The notes under the pieces were generated by a model. The model worked only from the letters and a program-made list of their open reading frames with translations. It did no database searches and was not told where the DNA came from. A stretch of DNA of 64,000 nt. Source: JALNZF01 sp964447405. GTDB taxonomy: Bacteria; Nitrospirota; UBA9217. This document shows positions 41,534 through 50,219 of this stretch, piece after piece. The stretch spans positions 496,001 to 560,000 of the forward strand of contig CAYUSP010000001.1 of assembly GCA_964447405.1 (NCBI GenBank), read 5' to 3'. Numbering within the stretch: the stretch's first letter is position 1; each line of letters starts with the position of its first letter. Position numbers and translations under genes: made by a program.

Positions 41534-42289
41534 ATGAAGAGCGCGCGTGTTCATGAAGTTTTTACATCCCTACAAGGAGAAGGCCCCTGGGTCGGCGAAC
41601 GACAGATATTTGTCCGTTTTTCAGGTTGTGATATCCGTTGCCGATACTGCGACACAGGCGATGCCCTGGTCCATAAAAATAAAGAACACCAATCCCATGA
41701 TTGCAGTGTGCAGATCGGGATTGACACCATGGACAGGGAATCAGTGCCGAACCCTGTTTCGTTATCCAGCCTTACGTCTTATTGCGCACGATTGATAGCA
41801 CCCGGACCATCGCGTCCCACGATCAGCCTGACGGGGGGAGAGCCTTTGCTGCAGATTGATTTTCTGGAGGAATGGCTCACTGAGGTCGGAAGCAAGTACC
41901 GCATCTATCTTGAAACGAGCGGCATCCATTATGAGCACATGCGCAGGATCAGGGAACTTGTTGATGTCGTAAGTCTTGATTTTAAATTGCCATCTGCCAC
42001 AGGGCTTCGGTCTTTTTGGCAGGAGCATGCCGAGTTCCTTTCAGCGGCGAAAGGCAAGATGCTGTATGTGAAAGCGGTTGTTACCAACGATACGACGATG
42101 GAAGACATTATGGAGGCTGCTCGACTCATCTCCCGTTTCGAACCACGCACCTTATTCGTCCTGCAGCCCGCTGGTGCACCTTTGTCTCCTGCGTCGCATC
42201 TTCTGATTGCATTGCAGACTGCCGCCCTCGGCCTGCTCGAGGAGGTGCGTGTCATTCCCCAGGTGCATACCATACTGCAAGTACCCTGA
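41534..42289 (+). CDS. queE: 7-carboxy-7-deazaguanine synthase QueE
   Basis: 251 aa. N-terminal EVFTSLQGEGPWVGERQIFVR, the CX3CX2C cluster CDIRCRYC (Cys32, 36, 39), TGGEPLLQ and ETSGIH are the QueE hallmarks. It converts 6-carboxy-tetrahydropterin to CDG in queuosine and 7-deazaguanine synthesis. An insertion of about 30 residues after the cluster (KEHQSHDCSVQIGIDTM) resembles those of the longer QueE types. No other que gene is in the window. Confidence 0.92.
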   Translation: MKSARVHEVFTSLQGEGPWVGERQIFVRFSGCDIRCRYCDTGDALVHKNKEHQSHDCSVQIGIDTMDRESVPNPVSLSSLTSYCARLIAPGPSRPTISLTGGEPLLQIDFLEEWLTEVGSKYRIYLETSGIHYEHMRRIRELVDVVSLDFKLPSATGLRSFWQEHAEFLSAAKGKMLYVKAVVTNDTTMEDIMEAARLISRFEPRTLFVLQPAGAPLSPASHLLIALQTAALGLLEEVRVIPQVHTILQVP

Positions 42290-42397
42290 TAGAGGCTATC
42301 CGTCGCAGAATAATGATTCTTTAATCGATCGGCAGATTTAGCAGGCTTTTAAACGTGATTATTCACCCGATGTGAAAGGCAACGCGTGAAAATTCCC

Positions 42398-42426
42398 TTT
42401 ACAGATATGGGAGTTTCGAGTAGTAT
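42398..42426 (+). promoter_or_regulatory. sigma70 promoter of the adenylate cyclase gene
   Basis: TTTACA (42398-42403), 17 bp, TAGTAT (42421-42426). The leader is about 17 nt and holds a weak GAGG. Confidence 0.6.
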
Positions 42427-42449
42427 TTCCTTACACGAGGCGAACACTC

Positions 42450-44384
42450 ATGACTAAGAAAATCGTAATATCCCTTCTCATATCCCTTCTCATGTTCGCG
42501 GTCACCATCACCCTCCAGTACTTCGGCATGTTTGAAAAACCGGAACACTACGCGTATGATCTACAGGCAAAGCTGCTTCGTTCAGACAAGTCAACCAACA
42601 GCCAGCTTAAAGTCATTCTCGTGGATGAGGCGTCGCTCAAGTCCATGGCGGACATTGCAGGCAGGTGGCCCTGGCCGCGAGCGATCTGGGCAGATCTGCT
42701 TGATTTTCTCTCCATGGGCGGGGCCAAAGCGGTCCTCTTTGATATTGTGTATCTTGAGCGGCAGGATGAACTGAATGACAAGGCACTAATCGATGCGACG
42801 GCTGCTGCGCAGAATGTGTATCACAGCATGATGATAAACCGTGAGGACCCTGAGAAGGATTTGTCGGGAAATACCGGCCTGAACCGGCCTCTGCCGCGGG
42901 AATTTGTCAAACGCTTCGCATTGAAAAATGTGAGCGGTAATCTTCAGGTCAGTCCAAACACTTCGTACAATGATTATTCGCTGCCTATTCCCGGACTCGC
43001 AGAAGCATCCCGCGGCATGACCGTGGTTGAATTCTCGCCGGACATTGACGGCGTTTTCAGGAGGACCAGGCCACTCCGGGAGTATGGTGGGAGTTATTTC
43101 CCCGTGCTCGGCCTTGGTCCGCTCCTGCGCCCGGGTTCTGCTATCACCATTACCAATGATTCAATTTCCATCGATGGAAAGACCATTCCGGTGGACGAGA
43201 ATGGAAATTGCATCATCAACATGTACGGCATCGATAAGGTTGACACTTATTCCATGAGCGGAATCTTCGCATCGCTTCAGAAGATCCGAAAAGGCGAAAT
43301 TGAAGACATCCTGGTGAATCCCGAGGTTTTCAAGGACAGCATCGTCTTCATCGGAGCAAGTGCTGTTGGGACTGCGGACCTGAAAGCCATCCCTTTATCG
43401 CGGAGCGCACCCGGTGTGATGCTCCACATTTTTCTTGCAAACAACTACCTGAACAATGATTTCATGAAACCGGCGGACAAGCGGCTGACGTTTTTTTCTA
43501 TCCTCATCGGTGTATTCCTGACGACTTGGGCCGTGATGTTCAATAAACGCCTCGTCATAAGGGCAATTTTCCCCATGCTTCTGCTGACGCTGTACATGGG
43601 ATTTGCATTGTTTTCATTCAAATCGAACGCCCTCGTGGACATGACGCCTTTTATCTATGCCACCATGTCAACCGGTTTTCTCTCCTTCGGCTATCTTACT
43701 TTCACAGAAGCTGCTGAAAAGCGCCGGGTTTCCCATCTCTTCACCCAATACGTGTCCAAAGACGTCCTGAACGAAGTGTTAACCAATTATAAGGAATATT
43801 TAAAATCGAGCGCCGGGCAAAAGGTCGAGCTTACCGTGCTGTTTTCTGATATCCGAGGTTTCACGACAATGTCGGAGACAACCCCCCCGGAAAAGATTGT
43901 TGAAATGCTGAATGTCCATTTTACAGTCATGGCCGATATCATCCTGAAACACAACGGAACGATCGACAAGTATATCGGGGACGCGATCATGGCATTCTGG
44001 GGAGCGCCCGTCAAAACGTCCGATCATGCAGAACAGGCCGTGCTGGCGGGTGTGGAAATGCTGGAAGGATTGAAACAGGTCAACGCGACGCTGCAAGAGC
44101 TGGGATTTGCCCATGAAGTGAAGATCGGCATCGGTATTAACACCGGTGTGGCTACGATCGGGAACATCGGTTCGGAACTTAAAAAGAATTATACCGTGGT
44201 AGGCGACACGGTGAACCTGTCTTCCCGTCTGGAAAGCATTACCAAAGAATATAAAACACCGCTCTTGTTCTCGGAATACACCTATGAAAAGGTCAAGGAC
44301 AAGATGAACTGTACGCTGATAGGAAATGTCAAAGTGAAGGGAAGGGAACAGCCGGTCCATATTTATACGATCGAGAAAGTTTGA
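42450..44384 (+). CDS. CHASE2-domain class III adenylate/guanylate cyclase
   Basis: 644 aa. An N-terminal helix (about 5-25), an extracytoplasmic CHASE2 sensor (about 35-335; LVDEASLKSMADIAGRWPWPR, GGAKAVLFDIVYLE, GASAVGTADLKAIPLS), three membrane helices (about 345-425) and a C-terminal class III cyclase domain. Metal-binding aspartates are near 467 (LFSDIRGFTTMSE) and 511 (YIGDAIMAFWGAP), and the transition-state Asn/Arg region (VVGDTVNLSSRLE) is present, so it should be active and make cAMP or possibly cGMP in response to an envelope signal. The SH3-like and M48 genes follow in the same direction. Confidence 0.9.
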   Translation: MTKKIVISLLISLLMFAVTITLQYFGMFEKPEHYAYDLQAKLLRSDKSTNSQLKVILVDEASLKSMADIAGRWPWPRAIWADLLDFLSMGGAKAVLFDIVYLERQDELNDKALIDATAAAQNVYHSMMINREDPEKDLSGNTGLNRPLPREFVKRFALKNVSGNLQVSPNTSYNDYSLPIPGLAEASRGMTVVEFSPDIDGVFRRTRPLREYGGSYFPVLGLGPLLRPGSAITITNDSISIDGKTIPVDENGNCIINMYGIDKVDTYSMSGIFASLQKIRKGEIEDILVNPEVFKDSIVFIGASAVGTADLKAIPLSRSAPGVMLHIFLANNYLNNDFMKPADKRLTFFSILIGVFLTTWAVMFNKRLVIRAIFPMLLLTLYMGFALFSFKSNALVDMTPFIYATMSTGFLSFGYLTFTEAAEKRRVSHLFTQYVSKDVLNEVLTNYKEYLKSSAGQKVELTVLFSDIRGFTTMSETTPPEKIVEMLNVHFTVMADIILKHNGTIDKYIGDAIMAFWGAPVKTSDHAEQAVLAGVEMLEGLKQVNATLQELGFAHEVKIGIGINTGVATIGNIGSELKKNYTVVGDTVNLSSRLESITKEYKTPLLFSEYTYEKVKDKMNCTLIGNVKVKGREQPVHIYTIEKV

Positions 44385-44447
44385 CGCTATCAGAATGCGA
44401 GGCGGAAAGCGCAGGACGCTCGGGAAATCGAACCAAGGAGGTGTACT

Positions 44448-44933
44448 ATGAAAAAGAAGCTGGTATTGTTGGCGATCACAATGTGTCTGTGTCTTATGTC
44501 AACGGTGAATGCTCAGGAAACATACTATGTCCAGAGCGCAAAAGCCAAGATAATGGCAAGCCCATCTTTTAAAGCAGCAGTGCTCGGGGAGGCCTTCAAG
44601 GGATTTAAACTTGCCGCAATCGGAAAACAAGGCATGTGGATGAAGGTCAGGTTCAATGACAAGGACGGATTCGTTTCTACGTTGCTTGTTTCGAACCGGC
44701 CTCCCATGGAGAAGGTAGGCGTTATCAAAGGGGATGATTCTGAAATAAAGCAGGGTGTCCGTCGCCGCGCGTCGTCGTATACGAGCGCTGCCGCAGCGCG
44801 TGGCCTTGCGCAGGACGATCGGCGGAGGCTTTCCCGGGAGGAAAAGAGCGATTACGAGTCTATAGAAAAAATGGAGTCCTTCACTCTGAGTGCCGAGGAA
44901 GTATCCCGCTTCATGGAGGGCAATAAACTATGA
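44448..44933 (+). CDS. Exported SH3b-domain protein
   Basis: 161 aa. Signal peptide to about residue 22 (STVNAQE). Residues 26-82 form a bacterial SH3 (SH3_3) domain: YYVQSAKAKIMASPSFKAAVLGE...GMWMKVRFNDKDGFVSTLLV. The C-terminal half is charged and probably disordered or helical. SH3b domains bind cell-wall peptides or partner proteins. A perfect AAGGAGGTG lies upstream. The stop overlaps the ATG of the M48 protease by 4 bp, so the two are coupled and may act together in the periplasm. Confidence 0.8.
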   Translation: MKKKLVLLAITMCLCLMSTVNAQETYYVQSAKAKIMASPSFKAAVLGEAFKGFKLAAIGKQGMWMKVRFNDKDGFVSTLLVSNRPPMEKVGVIKGDDSEIKQGVRRRASSYTSAAAARGLAQDDRRRLSREEKSDYESIEKMESFTLSAEEVSRFMEGNKL

Positions 44934-45781
44934 AAAAGATAATCACACTTCTGGCGCTTATTGCAGCAGTCGGCATGACAGCCGGCCCCTTGGCCCTCCA
45001 TGCGGCAGAAACCGAAGAACAGTTTCGTCATCGCATCTCAGCAAGCGATGAAGTTGGGTCGTCTGACATAGCTGAAGAGGTCAGATTCGGACGTGAAGTC
45101 GCCTCGCGGGTTGTCGCGCGGTTCGGACTCTACGAAAATCCCGTGATGATGAAATATGTGAACCTGGTAGGGCGCGTTCTCGTTCAAAGCACGAACCGGC
45201 CGGAAATCGAATTCCGGTTCGCTGTTCTGAACACCGACGATATCAACGCCTATGCCGCGCCGGGAGGCTATGTATTTGTTACGCGCGGTGCATTGGCAAG
45301 GATGCGTGACGAATCGGAGCTTGCCGGCGTGCTCGCGCACGAGATCGCTCACATCGTCGAAAAGCACGTTGTTAAAGAATTGAACATTAAGGGGTCTGAC
45401 CAATCGACTGCGGCCGGTTTCGCGACGCTGATCGGCGGCACCTCCCAGTCGGCGCGCACCGCGTTCGCGCAGGCTGTGGACAAGGCCCTGGACATGCTTT
45501 TCAAAGACGGCTATAAACGGGTGGATGAAACCCAGGCTGACAAGGACGCAGTCATGTTCAGCGCGATGGCGGGATACGATCCTTCCGGTCTTGTAAAATA
45601 TTTCGAAAGGATCAGCACAAGCAAGGAAAAAAAGAACACTGAGGTCCTCGACAAGACCCATCCGGCCTATGATGTCAGGATCGCATGGATGAAAAGCACC
45701 ATTACGCAGGAGGGCATGGACTCGGGCACGTATAAGATTCAGAAGGAACGATTTGCCGATGCATTGAAACAAATGAAATAA
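44930..45781 (+). CDS. Periplasmic M48-family metalloprotease
   Basis: 283 aa. Signal peptide to about residue 25 (LALHAAE). The zinc site HEIAH is at residues 137-141 with the third ligand in the DETQAD segment; ALARMRDESELAGVLAHEIAH and AAPGGYVFVTRGAL are M48 hallmarks. The size fits BepA/LoiP-type proteases without TPR repeats, which act on misfolded outer-membrane proteins. It is coupled to the SH3b gene upstream and lies just before an outer-membrane porin gene. Confidence 0.9.
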   Translation: MKKIITLLALIAAVGMTAGPLALHAAETEEQFRHRISASDEVGSSDIAEEVRFGREVASRVVARFGLYENPVMMKYVNLVGRVLVQSTNRPEIEFRFAVLNTDDINAYAAPGGYVFVTRGALARMRDESELAGVLAHEIAHIVEKHVVKELNIKGSDQSTAAGFATLIGGTSQSARTAFAQAVDKALDMLFKDGYKRVDETQADKDAVMFSAMAGYDPSGLVKYFERISTSKEKKNTEVLDKTHPAYDVRIAWMKSTITQEGMDSGTYKIQKERFADALKQMK

Positions 45782-45910
45782 TAACAACATTGTAGATAAA
45801 GCGGTTTTTTGCCGCACAGAATGCTCTACACCAACCAGCAGCATCCCTGAGAAATGTATTATCGATCGCAGCATAGGCACTTCACAAAACATTGCAAGGG
45901 AGGGGGCAAT

Positions 45911-47158
45911 ATGTTCGTGAGATATTTCATGGCAGCTGTCTGGGCTTTCATCTCGCTGGTGATCCTCGTCGGTCAGGCAACGGCGGATGAGTTCCATTAT
46001 ACGAATTATCTCATCGGCGACAGGGCGTCAGGCATGGGAGGTGCTTACACTGCGGTCGCCGATGATGCGTCTGGTCTCTATTACAATCCAGCAGGCATTG
46101 TTTATACACAGGGGCGCAGCCTGTCGGCCAGTGTGAATGCCTACAACAAAACCACCAAAAAATATGAGCAGGTGATCGGCGGCAATGGCTGGGAAAGAAA
46201 ATCCTCATCGCTGCTCCCGAACTTTTTCGGTGTCATTCAGCCCATCGGGCGGTATAGGATCGGATTGTCCTATGCCGTGCCGGACTCCATTCAGGAAAAC
46301 CAGGACCAGACCTTTTACGATCTGCCCTCGAAATTCGTGGGCATCACCGCGACTCAATACATTATCAATTTCAAGAACGAGGACAATACCTACAATTTCG
46401 GCCCCTCGATTGCCGTGGACATCGATAAGGATTTTGCGGCCGGATTGACGCTTTACTACCATCAGCGTACCCACCAGCAGATCCTGAACCAGCGCATTAA
46501 CCTGAGCAACGGCAAGTACGAATGGACGAACTCCTACTATCTGCTGAATGAACGGGGCGTCAAGCCTGTTGCCGGTGTCATGTGGACGCCCGTGGAAAAA
46601 ATGACACTCGGCCTCACACTATCCAAAACATTTCTTACGAATTCAAACGCCACAACGCATGACATTTTCAAGGACAGCAATTTTGATGGCAACACGCTTG
46701 TGGTTGATGATACTTCCACCAATACAAAAAGAAAATACCCAACGCAAATTCGTGGAGGTTTTGCCTACTTTGTATCGAACGCGCTCTTATTTACTGCTGA
46801 CGGAGCCTGGTACAGTAAAGTGAACGGAGAAGGGATTGATCAGCGCGTAAGCGTGTTCAATGGAGCGATGGGCGCTGAGTATTACCCTGACCGGAACTGG
46901 GCGTACCGGGCAGGCCTGTTCTCGGATCTTGCGAATACCCCGAGGATCAATGGAGATCGCTGGGGACAGGCTGAGCAGGTTGATATCTACGGGGCCAGCC
47001 TGAGCGCAACCCATTTTACCCGAAACACATCCATCACCCTGGGAGGTAATCTGAGTCAGGGCCGCGGTAAGGCGCAACTGCTTGCCGGACAGACTGACCA
47101 GCAGCAGGTCTCTGTTTTATCATGGACGCTCTTTTTGTCGTCGTCCTACTCGTATTAG
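45911..47158 (+). CDS. FadL/OmpP1-like outer membrane protein, copy 1
   Basis: 415 aa. Signal peptide to about residue 24 (VGQATAD), then the family hallmark ASGMGGAYTAVADDASGLYYNPAGI near the N-terminus and alternating beta strands ending in an aromatic-rich strand (WTLFLSSSYSY). This is the FadL/TodX type of outer-membrane channel for hydrophobic compounds. A long GGGAGGGGG site precedes the ATG at 45911. A close paralogue is at 50220-51500, with a large lipoprotein gene between them. Confidence 0.82.
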   Translation: MFVRYFMAAVWAFISLVILVGQATADEFHYTNYLIGDRASGMGGAYTAVADDASGLYYNPAGIVYTQGRSLSASVNAYNKTTKKYEQVIGGNGWERKSSSLLPNFFGVIQPIGRYRIGLSYAVPDSIQENQDQTFYDLPSKFVGITATQYIINFKNEDNTYNFGPSIAVDIDKDFAAGLTLYYHQRTHQQILNQRINLSNGKYEWTNSYYLLNERGVKPVAGVMWTPVEKMTLGLTLSKTFLTNSNATTHDIFKDSNFDGNTLVVDDTSTNTKRKYPTQIRGGFAYFVSNALLFTADGAWYSKVNGEGIDQRVSVFNGAMGAEYYPDRNWAYRAGLFSDLANTPRINGDRWGQAEQVDIYGASLSATHFTRNTSITLGGNLSQGRGKAQLLAGQTDQQQVSVLSWTLFLSSSYSY

Positions 47159-47211
47159 AGAAAGTACTTATTTTGCGATACAGGCCATAATGCCAGAAGG
47201 AGGAACAGATC

Positions 47212-50073
47212 ATGAAAAAACTTAAGGTATTGTTTATCGCGGCCGGACTGCTGCTTCTTTTCGCATTTATTTTGACCGGTTGCAGGGGCAAGAGCTCGGA
47301 TACATCCGGGCAGGCGCAGACCACCGGAAGCGACCAGCCGTCATTCAATGTGGCGGGGTCAAAACAATTGGTTGCTCTTTCAAATACTGTCGCACCCGCT
47401 ACATCAACATCAGGAGCGCGAGGATTCCTCGCTGCGGCTTTCGGAAGTAAAGAACCGTTTCAGTACCGGATCGTGAGCCAGGGCCTGACTGATCAGGAGA
47501 TACGGTCACGAGCCAAAGGCCTGGTTCCTTCGTTTTATCGTGCCGCGGCCACATCGCAGCAATTCGGAACGAACCTTCTGGCCGTGGATGAAAACGGGAA
47601 TGCGACACTGGCGATCAATTCGAACTATCTGGTCAAGGTCATGTACTCAGTGACGGACCCGAAGGGCGAATATGTCTATCTGGCGCTGGATCCTGGGTTC
47701 ATCAAGCCTGATGGGAACGATTATACTCAATTTATAGGCCAGAATAATTGCGCCTTCTACCGCATCAAGATTGCGGATAACTCCTTCACCTGTGTGCAGA
47801 ATGGCGTTTATGTGCAGCCTATGGATGATGTGTATCTGCAGCGTGTCAGCAGCAGTCAGAAGCCGATACAATTTGACAGCAGAGGTAACGTATATTTTGC
47901 GGCAACGACCTTCAATCGTACCTGCGATAATTCCGGCGTCTGCACCATGGTTGCTGCTGATTGGAACCCCCGTATTTACCGGCTGACGACATCAACGGGC
48001 GCCGTGATCGCGTTGACGCAGGACAACCAGAAAATAAGCTATTTTATGACTCTTCAGACCGGTGAGATCGCGTATCAGTCCATTGACGTGAACGGTGATA
48101 TTGCACTCTACTTGTGGCAGGCAGGTATCGACCCGGTCATTAACCCGAACGGCAAGACCATCAACCTGACCGGCAGGACCGTCGGCGTGGATTATTTTGC
48201 CGTGGATACCTATAATACGGTCATGTGGGGCGGATGGACAGAGAATGGCATCCGCTTTGCGCGGCCTTCAGCAAGCGGATTGATAGAAAAGGCCAGTCTT
48301 GATACCAACATATTCAAGACTCGTACTAATTTTAATAATAACTTTGCAAACTATCCGGCTCTGCGCGTAATCATCGGAGATGATGGAAAACTCTACGGTG
48401 TATTCCAAGACTTCGTAAGAGAACCGGACCCGAACGACCCTAATAAAGATGTCTATTTCAGCAACTTGAAGGTGAATCAGGTGCTGCCCTATCTTTCAAT
48501 CCCCAAGATCCAGGTAAAAATTCAAATCAAGGATATTTTTTCTGAAGTGTATGGGGGCAAAAAGACATGGCAGCAGTGGATGGGATACACACCTTTTCAG
48601 GTTTCCCAGGGGTTCATTTACTATAAGGAACCAGTCGAAAAGATCGGATATGGCAATCATGACGTAATCAAGATGGTCAGCCTTGCGGACCGGCGCACTA
48701 TACCGCTGTTGGTGAATAATTCCTATGAGGTCTACACCTGGCGGTTGAGGGGCGACAAACTCTACTTCTCTGCCCTCGACCTGGATCAGACAACCGTGAT
48801 CGCCGGAGAAATAAACACGACCATTGTAAAAAGCAATCCCCTGGCGGACCCGCTCTCCACGTTCATGACGGTTAAGAGGATTGCGTCCGCGCTTGGGGCA
48901 ACCAGCAGAGTCCAGGATATTGAGGCATTGTCCGCTCTGCCGACGCTGGATGTTTCCGCAGCTCCGGTGGTGAAAGAGATCGCGGTCAGTCCGGAAAATC
49001 TCTACTCGGCAAGCATCGAGTTCAACAAGCTCATGAACCCGACGTCGGTCGAGAACAATATGACCTTTACTGATGCAGCCGCTACATCAATATCGACCAT
49101 GAAGGTATGGATCAATAATTATCTCCATTTGATCCCTGATCTGGATGTGAATAACGCCACGACGCCACCGACAGCGAATGATGCTTTGCTCGACCTGACC
49201 CATACGACACCGTTATCATTTGGGACAACCTATTCCATTGCCTTCGGCGCCGCTTCCGCTGATCTGTCCGGAACGACTCTCGGTGCAGTAGCAGCGAAGT
49301 CATACACAACTCGTCCGGAAAACGGATGGTTCGTTTCCTCGGACAAAGTGGGGAAATTCTATGGCAGCAAGAAAGAATCGGACGGAACCATGCCCCAGGA
49401 AAGCTATCAGCTCTCAACAGGAGGGACCGGCACTGCGCCGATTGCCACTCTGTCCACTGATTTCCGTTTTCAGTTCAGGGTAAAAAACCAGACCTGGGGA
49501 GGCCTGGGAATTTCGTATTATGACAAAACTTCTGTAGCCAAACCATTCGTGGAAGTTGCCTTACGGGATTACATGGAAATATCGTACGATGCTGTGCAAA
49601 CATCGGGAACCACGACCTGGAATGCCGCGCACGCCTGGGCAAGAACCGCGGATTACAATTCACAGCTCTGGAACGGTGAATGGATGTATTACCGCATAGA
49701 TGTATATGGTTCGAACTGCGTGATCTCCTACTCAGCTACAGAGGGTGGAACGTATACGGTTATCCCCGTGGAATATTACGATTACACGCTAGGTGCCTAT
49801 GCGACCAAGGACAACGTACGGAATGTAATGTCGAGAACGGCAGGGCATGATTTCCGGCTCATCTTGACAGGAAGCGAGGCAGTTGATCTGGATGATATGA
49901 AGCTTTGGAACCTGAGTGCGTCGGGCATCTTGGGCACGTTGATCTGGTCTGAAGATTTTACATCCGGAACCTTGCCCGCCTACTTAAAATACGAAAATAG
50001 GGTCAGTACTACTGACAGTAATACACCGGTTTCCGTTAATAACCCCTATTATGATTTTTATCCATACCTGTAG
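47212..50073 (+). CDS. Large lipoprotein with propeller-like and Ig-like regions
   Basis: 953 aa. Lipobox LTGC gives Cys24. A Ser/Thr-rich linker follows. Residues about 60-560 look like a beta-propeller or related sheet fold (repeated YVYLALDPG, VYFAATTFN, GEIAYQSIDVNGDIALYLW patterns). Residues about 580-700 (VKEIAVSPENLYSASIEFNK...) are an SbsA/BIG_5-type Ig-like domain, and the last ~230 residues resemble a laminin-G-like sandwich ending in EDFTSGTLPAYLKY. It is likely attached to the outer membrane. AGGAGGAAC precedes the ATG, and a perfect terminator ends the unit. Function unknown; by position it may partner the adjacent porin. Confidence 0.8.
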   Translation: MKKLKVLFIAAGLLLLFAFILTGCRGKSSDTSGQAQTTGSDQPSFNVAGSKQLVALSNTVAPATSTSGARGFLAAAFGSKEPFQYRIVSQGLTDQEIRSRAKGLVPSFYRAAATSQQFGTNLLAVDENGNATLAINSNYLVKVMYSVTDPKGEYVYLALDPGFIKPDGNDYTQFIGQNNCAFYRIKIADNSFTCVQNGVYVQPMDDVYLQRVSSSQKPIQFDSRGNVYFAATTFNRTCDNSGVCTMVAADWNPRIYRLTTSTGAVIALTQDNQKISYFMTLQTGEIAYQSIDVNGDIALYLWQAGIDPVINPNGKTINLTGRTVGVDYFAVDTYNTVMWGGWTENGIRFARPSASGLIEKASLDTNIFKTRTNFNNNFANYPALRVIIGDDGKLYGVFQDFVREPDPNDPNKDVYFSNLKVNQVLPYLSIPKIQVKIQIKDIFSEVYGGKKTWQQWMGYTPFQVSQGFIYYKEPVEKIGYGNHDVIKMVSLADRRTIPLLVNNSYEVYTWRLRGDKLYFSALDLDQTTVIAGEINTTIVKSNPLADPLSTFMTVKRIASALGATSRVQDIEALSALPTLDVSAAPVVKEIAVSPENLYSASIEFNKLMNPTSVENNMTFTDAAATSISTMKVWINNYLHLIPDLDVNNATTPPTANDALLDLTHTTPLSFGTTYSIAFGAASADLSGTTLGAVAAKSYTTRPENGWFVSSDKVGKFYGSKKESDGTMPQESYQLSTGGTGTAPIATLSTDFRFQFRVKNQTWGGLGISYYDKTSVAKPFVEVALRDYMEISYDAVQTSGTTTWNAAHAWARTADYNSQLWNGEWMYYRIDVYGSNCVISYSATEGGTYTVIPVEYYDYTLGAYATKDNVRNVMSRTAGHDFRLILTGSEAVDLDDMKLWNLSASGILGTLIWSEDFTSGTLPAYLKYENRVSTTDSNTPVSVNNPYYDFYPYL

Positions 50074-50100
50074 ATTGTAAATTATCTGCGAAGATCCGAT

Positions 50101-50127
50101 AACGGCGGCCTTTATGGCCGCCGTTTT
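50101..50127 (+). terminator. Rho-independent terminator after the large lipoprotein gene
   Basis: AACGGCGGCC and GGCCGCCGTT form a perfect 10-bp stem with a TTTAT loop followed by TT(A)TT. Confidence 0.85.
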
Positions 50128-50142
50128 ATTGATTAGCCGTTT

Positions 50143-50172
50143 TTGACCTTGCATTTTAGTGGATTTTAGACT
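50143..50172 (+). promoter_or_regulatory. Possible promoter for the second FadL-like gene
   Basis: TTGACC (50143-50148), 18 bp, TAGACT (50167-50172). Predicted start near 50179 lies inside the palindrome at 50173-50193. Confidence 0.4.
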
Positions 50173-50193
50173 ATCTTTTAAACCTTAAAAGAT
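50173..50193 (+). promoter_or_regulatory. Palindrome over the predicted start of the second FadL-like gene
   Basis: ATCTTTTAA-ACC-TTAAAAGAT, perfect 9-bp arms. A T-run (50195-50200) follows, so an operator or a weak leader terminator are both possible. Confidence 0.45.
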
Positions 50194-50219
50194 GCTTTTT
50201 TCTCGAAGAGGGGGCAATA

